The notes: generated by a model not told the origin, from the sequence alone. DNA of 64,000 nucleotides from Taklimakanibacter sp050246735 (GCA_050246735.1 JBFWVM010000011.1:1-64000); one strand, 5' to 3'. Numbered from the stretch's first letter, positions 8,966 through 17,030 are shown. Numbers and translations: made by a program.

Positions 8966-10150
8966 ATGAAGAGACTGAAACGACTGGCATTGGCGGCCGT
9001 CTTCGGCACGCTGATGGCCGGGACCGCCTGTGCCGCCGACGAGATCGTCGTCGGCTTCGCCACCGCCGAATCGGGCTTCATGCAGGCCTATGACAAGCCG
9101 GCCCAGGACGCGGCCCTGATCCGCATCGATGAGATCAACAAGGCGGGCGGGCTGCTCGGCAAGCAGATCAAGGTGGTGACCGCCGACACCAAGACCGACC
9201 GCGCCGAGGGCGCCAAGGCCGGCCTCGAGGTGCTCGACAAGGGCGCCGAGCTGGTGATCGTGTCCTGCGACTATGATTTCGGCGCGCCGGCGGCGCTGGC
9301 GGCCGAGGCGGCGGGCAAGATCTCCTTCTTCCTGTGCGCCGAGTCGATCAAGGCCGGCATACCGGGCGTCGGGCCGCATTCCTTCTCGAGCTCGGTGCTG
9401 GCCGCGGTGCAGGGCGCCACCATGGCGCAATGGGCCTATGAGAAGAAGAACGCCCGCAGGTTCTACCGTCTGCTCGACACCTGGACGGTCTACAACAAGG
9501 GCATCTGCGACGGCTTCGACTGGCAGCTGCCGCGCCTGAAGGACGCCGAGCTCGTCGGCAGCGACACCTTCAAGAACGAGGACGCCTCGATCGCCTCGCA
9601 GATCAGCCGCATCAAGGCGCTGCCGCAGGAGCCCGACGCGATCATGCTGTGCACCATGATGCCGGGCGGCGTCAGCGCGGTGAAGCAGATCCGCGCCGCC
9701 GGCATCACTGCCCCGATCCTCAACGGCTCGGGCATGGACGGCAGCTACTGGCTCTCGGCGGTGCCCGATCTCTCCAATTTCTTCGTGCCGGCCCAGGGCT
9801 CGATCTATGGCGACGATCCGAACCCCAAGGTCAACGAGTTCAACAAGAAGTACAAGGAAGCGACGGGCGGCGACCCGTCGAGCCAGTATGTCTATCCGGG
9901 CTATGTGCTCATCGACGTGTGGGCCAAGGCGGTGGAGCGCGCCAAGACCACCGACGCCGACGCCGTCGTGGCCGAGCTCGAGAAGATGAAGGACGAGCCG
10001 ACGCTCTTCGGCCCGCGCACCTTCACCAGCGAGATCCATCACCAGAACAAGGGCCGCTATCTCATCATCGAGACCGACAAGGGCAAGCCGAAGGTCGTCG
10101 ACGAATGGACGATCAGCGAGGCCATCCCGGTGCCGGACCTGAAGAATTAG
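8966..10150 (+). CDS. Liv-type ABC transporter substrate-binding protein
   Basis: 394 residues. A Sec signal peptide (KRLKRLALAAVFG hydrophobic core, likely cut after TACA at about residue 23) precedes a Peripla_BP_6 type I binding fold that starts DEIVVGFATAESGFMQAYD. It should capture the substrate in the periplasm and deliver it to LivH-LivM. AAGGAGG at 8954-8960 is a near-perfect ribosome-binding site six bases from the ATG, the strongest in the operon, as expected for a binding protein needed in excess. The gene closes the hyuBA-liv cluster. Immediately after it the sequence becomes remnant mobile DNA. Confidence 0.94.
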   Translation: MKRLKRLALAAVFGTLMAGTACAADEIVVGFATAESGFMQAYDKPAQDAALIRIDEINKAGGLLGKQIKVVTADTKTDRAEGAKAGLEVLDKGAELVIVSCDYDFGAPAALAAEAAGKISFFLCAESIKAGIPGVGPHSFSSSVLAAVQGATMAQWAYEKKNARRFYRLLDTWTVYNKGICDGFDWQLPRLKDAELVGSDTFKNEDASIASQISRIKALPQEPDAIMLCTMMPGGVSAVKQIRAAGITAPILNGSGMDGSYWLSAVPDLSNFFVPAQGSIYGDDPNPKVNEFNKKYKEATGGDPSSQYVYPGYVLIDVWAKAVERAKTTDADAVVAELEKMKDEPTLFGPRTFTSEIHHQNKGRYLIIETDKGKPKVVDEWTISEAIPVPDLKN

Positions 10151-10305
10151 CTGATCGACAGAGCTGGTCCCGGTTGTTTGGACAGGTCCCCGCGGGATTT
10201 AAGTGGCTTCCTGCCGGGTTACGCTGAACGCGGGGTTTGCGATTTTGCTGCGACGTCGGGAGGGCGTAGCCCGACCGGAGTTGCAGCAAAATCGCGCAGT
10301 GACGA
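10151..10305. other. Non-coding spacer with a long inverted repeat
   Basis: This spacer holds a 57-bp hairpin at 10239-10295: 13-bp perfect outer arms (GCGATTTTGCTGC / GCAGCAAAATCGC) and inner arms GTCGGG (10255-10260) / CCCGAC (10270-10275). It may act as the transcription stop after the liv operon, or be an end of a mobile element. A short stretch reading GGTCCCGGTTGTTTGGACAG (about 10165-10184) looks like an insertion-sequence terminus but I could not assign it. No gene is seen. Confidence 0.6.
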
Positions 10306-10306
10306 T

Positions 10307-10377
10307 CATGCCCCGGCGCATGTCGGCATGGCCCGTCGCTATCCACACCCTGACCCCCGGTGGAGCGACGGATATCG
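10307..10377 (-). pseudogene. tnpB: IS66 TnpB 5' fragment
   Basis: Read on the minus strand in the frame that includes 10309-10307, the DNA gives PPGVRVWIATGHADMRRGM, the diagnostic start of IS66 TnpB (IS66 Orf2). The similarity ends right after MRRGM and the frame then runs into the unrelated hairpin spacer. About 23 codons of the usual ~115 remain. It is non-functional. Confidence 0.75.
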
Positions 10378-10767
10378 CCGTCTCCTGCCAGCCGATGCAG
10401 CGATGGCCGCCGAAAGCGTCGCCGTGTCCGCCGCGCCCATCACCCGCATCCGGGCCCCGCTCGCCAGCTCGATCTCGATCGTACCAAGCGAGGCCAAACC
10501 ACCTGCCGCTGCCTCCGCTGCGATCCGCACCGACGCAAAGCCCATTCGCACCCGCCCTCGCAGCTGGCGTCTCCAGCTATAAAGCTGGCTCGCATGTATC
10601 CCCGCTTCCCGTGCAACCGCCGACACACTGGCGCCAGGCTCCAGCCATGCCGCCACCAGATGATCCTTCTCCTCAGCGCTCCACCGCCGCCGACGCTCGA
10701 CCGATGTGATGATCTCAACCCGCTGGCTCGTCGTGTGAGTACTCCTATGAATACTCACATGACTCAC
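10339..10767 (-). CDS. tnpA: IS66-family accessory protein TnpA
   Basis: 142 residues from a GTG at 10767. It matches the TnpA (Orf1) protein of IS66 elements: a VEIITSVERRRRWSAEEK N-terminus, a helix-turn-helix with AGIHASQLYSWRRQL at about residues 55-70, and a basic linker. TnpA assists transposition; alone, without TnpC, it should be inert. Its 3' end overlaps the truncated tnpB, the usual overlap for this element. Exact start is uncertain because the family N-terminus varies. Confidence 0.8.
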   Translation of the reverse strand: MSHVSIHRSTHTTSQRVEIITSVERRRRWSAEEKDHLVAAWLEPGASVSAVAREAGIHASQLYSWRRQLRGRVRMGFASVRIAAEAAAGGLASLGTIEIELASGARMRVMGAADTATLSAAIAASAGRRRRYPSLHRGSGCG

Positions 10768-10805
10768 AATCTCACACGACCCGCAAGGCGGTCGCTAACG
10801 GATGG

Positions 10806-10876
10806 GTACGTCGCTGAATGTGTTGTGGACTGTACAAGACCAGCTCTTTCAATTGCCGTTTCGATACGATCCTCAT
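10806..10876 (-). pseudogene. AlpA-like phage/plasmid regulator, 5' fragment
   Basis: From an ATG at 10876 (preceded by AAAGGAAG on the minus strand) the DNA encodes MRIVSKRQLKELVLYSPQHI, the start of small AlpA-family winged-helix regulators found in prophages and integrative elements. Similarity stops where the IS66 end begins, so only about 22 of the usual ~65-70 residues remain. It marks the site as former prophage or integrative-element DNA. The identification rests on a short match. Confidence 0.55.
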
Positions 10877-10978
10877 CGCGCTGACTTCCTTTGTTTGAGG
10901 AAGCATGGCGATGCTCCGTGGGTTGACGCCCATGGACGCGGCGAAGTTATCAGGAAGGCGGTCCGCTGGCGAGACGGG

Positions 10979-12040
10979 TTACAAATACCGTGCGCCCAGG
11001 CGATAGGAGCGGGCCTTTCGGGAGGGGTTCTGGAGTTCAAGAAAGCCGGACCGGACCCAATCCCGGCACAGCGCCACCACAGTTCGCTGGCTGAGCTTCA
11101 GGTACTTGGCGATATCCTCACTCGTTGCTGAACCCTGTTTGGCGAAGAGGGCCAGAAGCTTCCGCTGGCGTGGATCAAGTTCCCGGAACATGTCTGAAGA
11201 GGAGGTGGTTTCGGCAGCGGTCTTTTGCGTGACGGCACGAATCTTCGCGAAGGCTGCGTCCATGCCGTCGCAGAAATACGAGACGAAGGATGTCACATCG
11301 GCGTCGGCACGGCCTTCGTAGTAGTTGTGATGGCCGATGGAGAGGGCGTTGTAGTACGCGGAGAGATTGGTGGCATAGTGTTCATCGAGCGAATAGATGC
11401 CGCCGAGTCCATAGCCGGCGCGCCGCAGGATGAGCGTCGTGAGGAGGCGAGCGGTGCGACCGTTGCCATCCAGGTAGGGATGGATGGTGGCGAACTGGTA
11501 GTGAGCGAGAGCCGCGATGATCGGCACTGGGTAGGCACTGTCCTCAAGCGAGGTGTTCACCCAAGTGACAAGATCAGCCATCAACTGGGGCACGTCGGCT
11601 GCCTCAGGCGGCAGGTAGACAATGCGACCACTCCCGCTCTCACGTATGACGTTTTGCTGGGTGCGATACGCAGAGGCACTGGGCTTTCCGGTCATCACGA
11701 GTGCATGAAGGGTTTGGATTTCACGCTCCGAGAGGAGCAGTGGCTTTTCCGCAATCTGCTCCATGTAAGCGAGCGCCGTGAAATGGTGCTTCACCTCCCG
11801 CTCGTCCCGCTCTCTTCCCGGGAACTTCGCGCCACGCCGCGCTTTCTCCACCTCAGGCAGGGTGAGCCGGTTGCCTTCGATCTGGGTCGAGAAGTGGGTA
11901 CTCGCCAAGGATGCCGTCTCGCGCAGAGACGCCAAGAGCTTCGGCTGTATCACCAAGCCTTCAAGCTCCCGCCGGACGGCCTCGATCTGCATGAGGGCTG
12001 AGGCAATTTGGGCTGTGATCTGGAATCGGGGCGAAAACAT
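10979..12040 (-). CDS. Fic family protein (predicted AMP-transferase)
   Basis: 353 residues. The active-site loop HPYLDGNGRTAR at residues 187-198 fits the Fic consensus HxFxDGNGRxxR exactly, so the catalytic histidine, metal-binding aspartate and nucleotide-binding arginines are all present. The N-terminal helix contains STQIEG (residues 51-56), the [ST]xxxE[GN] inhibitory motif of class II Fic proteins, so activity is probably self-repressed. The C-terminal about 80 residues form a winged-helix-like segment (TSEDIAKYLKLSQRTVVALCRDWV). Such proteins usually add AMP to a protein target; the target here is unknown. The gene lies alone in the accessory island. A strong promoter places the transcript start at or next to the ATG. 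Confidence 0.93.
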   Translation of the reverse strand: MFSPRFQITAQIASALMQIEAVRRELEGLVIQPKLLASLRETASLASTHFSTQIEGNRLTLPEVEKARRGAKFPGRERDEREVKHHFTALAYMEQIAEKPLLLSEREIQTLHALVMTGKPSASAYRTQQNVIRESGSGRIVYLPPEAADVPQLMADLVTWVNTSLEDSAYPVPIIAALAHYQFATIHPYLDGNGRTARLLTTLILRRAGYGLGGIYSLDEHYATNLSAYYNALSIGHHNYYEGRADADVTSFVSYFCDGMDAAFAKIRAVTQKTAAETTSSSDMFRELDPRQRKLLALFAKQGSATSEDIAKYLKLSQRTVVALCRDWVRSGFLELQNPSRKARSYRLGARYL

Positions 12041-12075
12041 ACGATTATCATACGTTGTCAGACGGAAACTGTCAC
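12041..12075 (-). promoter_or_regulatory. Predicted sigma-70-type promoter of the fic gene, possibly leaderless
   Basis: On the minus strand GTGACA (12075-12070) and TATGAT (12052-12047) are separated by exactly 17 bp, close to the housekeeping consensus. A start site six to seven bases past the -10 box would fall at about 12041-12040, the A of the fic ATG. The message would then have no leader or nearly none. The alternative is that translation begins further downstream in the frame, though that would remove N-terminal helix residues. Confidence 0.6.
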
Positions 12076-12119
12076 TTAAAGCGCTGATAAATGTCAGATA
12101 AATGGGGGTGAAAATAACT

Positions 12120-12872
12120 TCAGCGCAAGAACGTCAGGATGCCCCCATCCTCCGGAATGACCAGCCGCATTGCCTCGATGTTGCGCGCCTCGGCGGCCCG
12201 GCGCAGGTCGGCGCGGGTCACCGTCGCATGATCGAGCGCTTCCATATGGACGGCGACCACGCGCGCATCATTGGCCAGCTCGCAGGTGGCGATCGTCTGC
12301 TCGGCATCCATGACGATGAGGTCGCCGTCCCATCTGGCGCCGCAGGAATGGGTGACGACGATGTCGGGCGCGGCCGCGGCGATCGTCTCCGCCACCGGCG
12401 GATAGAGCACCGTGTCGCCCGCCCAGTAGACGCGGGGCTCGCCTTGCGCCTCGAGCGTGAAGCCCATCACCGGACCCATCTTCCCGACCACCGGGCCGAG
12501 GCCATGGCTGGCCTCGCGGCGGGTGAAGACCAGGCCGTTCCAGTCGAGGACGTCGAGCAAGGGCCGGACATCGGTGAAGCCCGCTTCGGCGATCGTGCTC
12601 TCGTCGCCCGGCCGGCAGACGAGCGGCAGATGCTTCGCCACCCTTTCCCTGGCCACGGCGTCGAAATGATCGGTGTGGAGATGCGACACCATCACCAGCT
12701 CGACGTCTTTCAATATGTCATCGATGCTTGCCGGAAGCTCGGTCATTGGATTGGGCGACCGGCCGGTGAAGGACGGAAGGCTGTGCCGGGCGGCGAGGTA
12801 AGGATCGACGAGGACGGTCCTGCCGGCATAATCCAGCTTGATCGTCGCATTGCGGAAGAGTTGCAGCTTCAT
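12120..12872 (-). CDS. MBL-fold metal-dependent hydrolase (UlaG-like)
   Basis: 250 residues. The metallo-beta-lactamase metal motif HLHTDH occupies residues 64-69, and later conserved residues of the UlaG/YtnP-like group are seen (YWAGDTVLYPPV, a second metal aspartate; VVAVHMEALDH, a late histidine). It should be a cytoplasmic hydrolase with a Zn or Mn pair, acting on a lactone or phosphoester; the substrate is not predictable. The start at 12872 is chosen because the fold begins at once with MKLQLFRNATIKLDYAG; the upstream 21 codons are unlikely to be translated. It lies in the island but its GC content is like the chromosome. Confidence 0.88.
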   Translation of the reverse strand: MKLQLFRNATIKLDYAGRTVLVDPYLAARHSLPSFTGRSPNPMTELPASIDDILKDVELVMVSHLHTDHFDAVARERVAKHLPLVCRPGDESTIAEAGFTDVRPLLDVLDWNGLVFTRREASHGLGPVVGKMGPVMGFTLEAQGEPRVYWAGDTVLYPPVAETIAAAAPDIVVTHSCGARWDGDLIVMDAEQTIATCELANDARVVAVHMEALDHATVTRADLRRAAEARNIEAMRLVIPEDGGILTFLR

Positions 12873-12978
12873 GACGTCCTCCAAACCAGACCAACGTACT
12901 TTGCAAGACTGAACAATATCAGCAGGCATTTGCATTCGCGGGGCTTCTCAAATAGTCTCTGCTATGGGAGGGCTGGGG

Positions 12979-14196
12979 ATGGCGCGCCCGTTTATCATCT
13001 TATTGGTAATTTTCTTTAACTGTCAGACGGTTGACGCGAAAACCGTGAAGCTGCGGGATTTTTATATCCCAGAATGGGAAAGTGCCGGCGCTTATGGCGA
13101 TAGCACTACAAAAAAGCTTGAGTACTGCACAGCGGGAGGAAGCTACAAGAGCAATATCTACCTCCATGTCGTCGTTTATCGCGACTATGGATGGGCTCTC
13201 GGCTTTAGTAGATCGGACTGGCACATACCCTCTGGACCAATTCCCTTAGCCTACAGATTCGACAATGGCCCATGGCTGAGTGGTATTGGTACCTATATGG
13301 ATCCAGATTTCTTTGTACTGAACATGCCAAGCGAATCAACGCTCGTCAGTTTGTTTCGTCGTAGTAGGCGAATGGAAGTAAAGTTTTCAGAGGGACGGTA
13401 CGCCTTCCGGCTCGACGGAACCTCAAGGTTGATTGCTGCGCTTGCCGGTTGTGTTAAAACCAGCATTGGAGCTGAGGATACAGTTGTCGCCAAGAACGAG
13501 CAGGCATCGCCGCCGACGAACTCAACTACGGCCGCTAGCAAGCCTCGTACGACTCCTCGTGACAGTTCAGGATCGGGTTTCCTCGTGTCCCGCAAGGGGT
13601 ACATCTTAACCAACAATCATTTAGTCAAAGAATGCTCGTCGATAACCGTGTCACGTACAGGTGATATCGCCCGACCGGCGGTAGTTATCCGCAGTGATGC
13701 TATTAACGACCTCGCCGTACTGAAGACAGACATCGACCTGCTATCGGATGAGATAGCTCGCTTTCGCTCACGTTCAGTGCGCGCGGGAGAGAGTGTGGCA
13801 ATCTTTGGCTTTCCCCTTGCTGGAACACTAAGCGCGTCCGGAAATATCGTAAGCGGGAATGTAAGCTCTCTTGCGGGCCTTGCCGATGACGTGCGGCTTT
13901 TGCAAATCTCTGCACCCATACAACCTGGCAATAGTGGCGGGCCACTGATGGATTATACGGGTGCTGTAGTTGGCATCGTAAATGGCAAGCTGAATGATCT
14001 CGCCGCCATCGAGACAATCGGCAGCCTACCGCAAAACGTCAATTTCTCCATAAAAGCCAATGTGGGGATGAACTTTCTCGACGCCCATTCCATTCCCTAT
14101 GAATTGAGCACCGATACAACCCCACTTGACCTACCAACCATTGCCGAAAAAGCGAAGAAGTTCACCATCTTCATCTCCTGTCGCCAAAAGCCGTGA
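12979..14196 (+). CDS. Secreted trypsin-like serine protease with an extra N-terminal domain
   Basis: 405 residues. A signal peptide (residues 1-20, hydrophobic core FIILLVIFF, cut after VDA) is followed by a ~150-residue domain with paired cysteines (C50, C158), then a low-complexity linker and an S1-type protease domain. The triad is visible: H214 in TNNHLV, D244 in NDLAVLK, and S319 in PGNSGGPL. It should act in the periplasm or outside the cell. The start at 12979 is preferred over an ATG 15 bases earlier because GGAGGG lies eight bases before it. The gene is clearly AT-richer than its neighbours, which suggests acquisition. The next gene starts on its stop codon, so the two are probably an operon. 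Confidence 0.87.
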   Translation: MARPFIILLVIFFNCQTVDAKTVKLRDFYIPEWESAGAYGDSTTKKLEYCTAGGSYKSNIYLHVVVYRDYGWALGFSRSDWHIPSGPIPLAYRFDNGPWLSGIGTYMDPDFFVLNMPSESTLVSLFRRSRRMEVKFSEGRYAFRLDGTSRLIAALAGCVKTSIGAEDTVVAKNEQASPPTNSTTAASKPRTTPRDSSGSGFLVSRKGYILTNNHLVKECSSITVSRTGDIARPAVVIRSDAINDLAVLKTDIDLLSDEIARFRSRSVRAGESVAIFGFPLAGTLSASGNIVSGNVSSLAGLADDVRLLQISAPIQPGNSGGPLMDYTGAVVGIVNGKLNDLAAIETIGSLPQNVNFSIKANVGMNFLDAHSIPYELSTDTTPLDLPTIAEKAKKFTIFISCRQKP

Positions 14197-14771
14197 CTAT
14201 TTTTATGCTGATGAGGCTTGAAAATACGCGAGACTACTTCGATGAGATTACGAAGAAAGCATATCGCCAATTCATGGATGGAGAGGTCACATTTCTCGTC
14301 GTCTACTCAATGGCAAACGGCCTATATCACATCGCCGAGTGGATTTGCCTCCACGATTTGTCCAGAGTGCAGGCGAAGTTTGGTGCACAGATAGACACGG
14401 CTCCCACGCTCTGGCGTCAAGTGGTCGAGAAAAGGATTGTTGATGCTGGGTTTATCAGAGATCTCAACAATGCGGCAAAGCACGCCAAACTCAGATTCGA
14501 TCCATTGAAACCTAAGAAGGGTGATCCATCCACCGGAATGCACCACGCAGCCAATACGTTTATTTCCATCGCCGGCTATGGTACCGGTGGTTTTGGTCGA
14601 GGTCCCTACGGCAAGGGTGCAACTGAAGTAAAAATGGATGAGGGTAGCAGGGAGGTTTCACTCGAACCGATCGCCACGCAAGTCTTCCAATTCTGGGAAA
14701 CGCTTGTGGACGAATTCTATCCAAAACCTGCATTGACGATAAGTTCCATTGGGCCTAACACCAACTCATAG
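14193..14771 (+). CDS. Uncharacterised protein co-transcribed with the protease
   Basis: 192 residues from a GTG overlapping the protease stop; ATG codons at 14205 and 14211 are alternatives. I do not recognise the family. The protein is soluble and mostly helical in the first 110 residues (DYFDEITKKAYRQFMDGEV; YHIAEWICLHDL), with RDLNNAAKHAKL at about residues 89-100. That Asn-x-x-Lys-His pattern resembles helical HEPN-like or phage-associated proteins but does not fit the RX4-6H nuclease motif. A glycine-rich loop (GYGTGGFGRGPYG) follows. Its AT-rich composition matches the protease gene. An insertion-sequence remnant begins just after its stop, so the C-terminus may have been altered. Confidence 0.6.
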   Translation: MTIFMLMRLENTRDYFDEITKKAYRQFMDGEVTFLVVYSMANGLYHIAEWICLHDLSRVQAKFGAQIDTAPTLWRQVVEKRIVDAGFIRDLNNAAKHAKLRFDPLKPKKGDPSTGMHHAANTFISIAGYGTGGFGRGPYGKGATEVKMDEGSREVSLEPIATQVFQFWETLVDEFYPKPALTISSIGPNTNS

Positions 14772-14774
14772 GGC

Positions 14775-14925
14775 ATGATGGTCTTGCGCTTTGGCGAGCG
14801 CCGCAGCCGCTCGACAAACACGTTGTCCACCCACCGGCATGGAGATTCACCCGTCAGCCTGACATAACGTAGAATTGGCTGCTCTGATCGATACCGAATA
14901 TCTTCGGCCTACCAAAGCAGACCAC
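14775..14925 (-). pseudogene. Decayed IS3-family transposase (OrfB) fragment
   Basis: Two pieces of an IS3-type DDE integrase can be read on the minus strand in different frames. One piece, KIFGIDQSSQF near 14885-14915, corresponds to the conserved DQGSQF block. The other, RWVDNVFVERLRRS near 14793-14838, corresponds to the conserved segment before the catalytic glutamate. Frameshifts and a stop separate them. The rest of the spacer to 15008 shows no gene. This forms the right border of the accessory island. Confidence 0.65.
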
Positions 14926-15008
14926 TCCTGAGCCTTTGCCGTGCCAACTACCGCCATCGCGCAAACACCACATGCAACAGCCGTGTTGCGGGCCGTAGCC
15001 CGTTCGCC

Positions 15009-15974
15009 TCACCGGCCGGCGCTCTTGCGCGCCTCGAAGATGTAGCCGATGAAATTGAGAAGCACCTGCGCCGCGAGGAAGCCCGTTATCCCGGAAGGAT
15101 CGTAGGCCGGCGCCACCTCGACCAGATCGACGCCGACCACCGTGCCGCGCTTCACCAGCCCCTGGAGGATCTCCATCACTTCGTAATAGAGGAAGCCGCC
15201 ATGGCTCGGCGTGCCGGTGCCGGGCGCGATCGAGGGATCGAAGCCGTCGATGTCGATGGTCACGTAGTAGCGCGCGCCCTGGGGGATCGTGGCGAGCACG
15301 CCCTCGCTGCCGAGCCGGCGCGCCTGGCGGACCGAGAGGATGGTCGAGCCGCGGCTCCGCGCATCCTCATAGCCCTCGCGCGCCGTCGAGGACACATTGC
15401 GGATGCCGATCTGGCTGAGCCCCGAGACATGCGACTGCTCGGCCGCGCGGCGCATCGGGTTGCCGTGGCCCTCGCGCACGCCGTGGCGCACGTCGACGAA
15501 ATCGAGATGGGCGTCGATCTGCACGACATGGATGGGGCCGTGCTCGCTGAAGGCGCGGATGCAGGGGATGTTGACCGCGTGGTCCCCGCCCAGCATCACC
15601 GGCAGCGCGCCGCGCTCGATGAGCTTGCGCACCGCCGCCTCGGCATTGGCATGGCTCCTCGGCGTGTCGGTATGGACGATGTCGGCGTCGCCGACGTCGA
15701 CGATGCGCACCTGGTCGAGCGGCAGGTAGGTGACGTCGTCCTCGTGGTCATAGGCGCCGCCATGGCCGAAGGAGAACAGCGTCGAGGCCTCGCGGATGGC
15801 GCGCGGTCCGAAGCGGGCGCCCGAGCGGTATTGCGTGCCCATGTCATAGGGTATGCCGAGCACCGCGACGTCCGCCTCGATCCTGTCCCAGTCGGTCACG
15901 GTCGGCCGCTTGCCGAACGTGCAATGCCCGACGAAAGGCAGGTCGAGCCTGCCGCCCTCATATCCGTGAGCCAT
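15009..15974 (-). CDS. speB: Agmatinase / guanidino-acid ureohydrolase
   Basis: 321 residues, standard for the ureohydrolase family. The binuclear manganese site is complete: GGDHA (H132), DAHLD (D154, H156, D158) and DIDGFDP (D241, D243). The loop GTGTPSHGG and the closing GVDLVEVAPAYD also match agmatinases and guanidinobutyrases. The reaction would release urea from agmatine or another guanidino compound in the cytoplasm; sequence does not separate these substrates. The start at 15974 follows AGAGGGA on the minus strand and the family N-terminus; a further 12 codons upstream are unlikely. A LysR regulator on the same strand ends 72 bp upstream and may be its controller. Confidence 0.92.
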   Translation of the reverse strand: MAHGYEGGRLDLPFVGHCTFGKRPTVTDWDRIEADVAVLGIPYDMGTQYRSGARFGPRAIREASTLFSFGHGGAYDHEDDVTYLPLDQVRIVDVGDADIVHTDTPRSHANAEAAVRKLIERGALPVMLGGDHAVNIPCIRAFSEHGPIHVVQIDAHLDFVDVRHGVREGHGNPMRRAAEQSHVSGLSQIGIRNVSSTAREGYEDARSRGSTILSVRQARRLGSEGVLATIPQGARYYVTIDIDGFDPSIAPGTGTPSHGGFLYYEVMEILQGLVKRGTVVGVDLVEVAPAYDPSGITGFLAAQVLLNFIGYIFEARKSAGR

Positions 15975-16046
15975 GCTGTTTCCCTCTGTTTCCGGGCGCC
16001 ATTTCGCCACGGCGCCCGCCGGCGAAAAAGCCGAAACCAGTCATGG

Positions 16047-17030
16047 TCATATCGATTTTTTCGATTTGACGCGCCCGCGGGCCCGGCGGCCGGGCACCGC
16101 GTCGAGGACCGCCCGCGCCGCTGCCGTCAGGCGCTTCTCCTGGGCATGCACCCCTTCCGCCACCAGCCCGCGGATGAACAGCCGCTGGAGCGGCGAGCTC
16201 GGCGTGTCGCTCTTGGTGACGACGACGAACGGCCTGACGATGCGCGTCTCGGGCGACATGAGCGCCCGCATGCGGCCGCGCCTCACCCAGTGGTCGGCAT
16301 AGTGCTCGGGCAGATAGCCGATGAACTCGCCGCTCAGGATGAAGGCGGCCTGGGCTTCCATGTTGGCGGCATGGGCGCGCACCCGGGCCTTTGCGAAAAA
16401 ATGGAGCTCGCGGTTGTTGGCGTAGGGCCTGACGACGAAGGCGCTCGCCTCGACCCCGGCGCGCGACGGCCTGCCCTTGAACAGGGGATGCAGGCGTCCG
16501 CAATAGAGCGAATTCATCTCCTCGTGGAAGAGGATCTGGTCGAAGCCGTCGGGGATGTCGAGGCGGGGCACCACCGCGAGATCGAGCCCGCCGGTCGCCA
16601 CCTGCGCCATCAGCACGTCGGGCGACGTGACGGTGAGCTTGATGTCGACGTCGGACGCGTCCTTCACGCACTGGCGGATGACCCGCGGAAAGTCGAAGCG
16701 CGGATCGGTGATGGTATTGTCGACCATGCCGACCCTGAGCGTGCCCACCACCTTGTGATGGAGCTCGCCCAGCACGCCCTCGAAGGCCGAGATCGAGGCG
16801 ACGAGCGCCTTCGACCCGTCATAGACCGCCTGGCCGCGCTCGGTGAGCACGAAGCCCTTGCGGCCGCGCTGGCAGAGATCGAAGCCGAGCCGCTCCTCGA
16901 GCGCGCGCAGGTGGAAGCTCACCGTCGACTGGCTCATGCCGAGGGCGAGTTGCGTGCCGAGGAACCCGCCATGCTCGACGAGCGCCCTGAACACGGTGAG
17001 CGATCTCAGATCGCTAGGCGAGAAGCGCAT
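16047..17030 (-). CDS. LysR-family transcriptional regulator
   Basis: 327 residues. The winged helix-turn-helix at residues 4-62 has the classic LysR pattern (TVFRALVEHGGFLGTQLALGMSQSTVSFHLRALEERLG), followed by a substrate-binding domain. Start 17030 has GGAAGG five bases upstream. It is on the same strand as and directly upstream of the ureohydrolase, so it probably regulates guanidino-compound use, perhaps sharing a transcript with its target. The C-terminus is lysine/arginine-rich. The effector is unknown. Confidence 0.92.
   Translation of the reverse strand: MRFSPSDLRSLTVFRALVEHGGFLGTQLALGMSQSTVSFHLRALEERLGFDLCQRGRKGFVLTERGQAVYDGSKALVASISAFEGVLGELHHKVVGTLRVGMVDNTITDPRFDFPRVIRQCVKDASDVDIKLTVTSPDVLMAQVATGGLDLAVVPRLDIPDGFDQILFHEEMNSLYCGRLHPLFKGRPSRAGVEASAFVVRPYANNRELHFFAKARVRAHAANMEAQAAFILSGEFIGYLPEHYADHWVRRGRMRALMSPETRIVRPFVVVTKSDTPSSPLQRLFIRGLVAEGVHAQEKRLTAAARAVLDAVPGRRARGRVKSKKSI

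Larger units (their letters stand above)
10306..10798 (-). mobile_element. Decayed IS66-family insertion element
   Basis: The minus strand reads, in order, a candidate IS66 left end (GTTAGCGACCGCC starting near 10798), a complete-looking tnpA, and the first codons of tnpB, which stops abruptly after its conserved MRRGM near 10307. The tnpC transposase gene is absent. The element therefore retains only its 5' end. Its left edge falls inside an AlpA-like reading frame, so the original insertion probably disrupted that gene. Confidence 0.75.

Noticed and set aside
10802..11131. 109-codon plus-strand frame at the island edge
   Set aside because: It overlaps the end of fic and the AlpA fragment, has no ribosome-binding site and no recognisable sequence.
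14193..14771. HEPN RNase toxin
   Set aside because: The RDLNNAAKH segment resembles but does not fit the RX4-6H catalytic motif, so only a weak resemblance is recorded.
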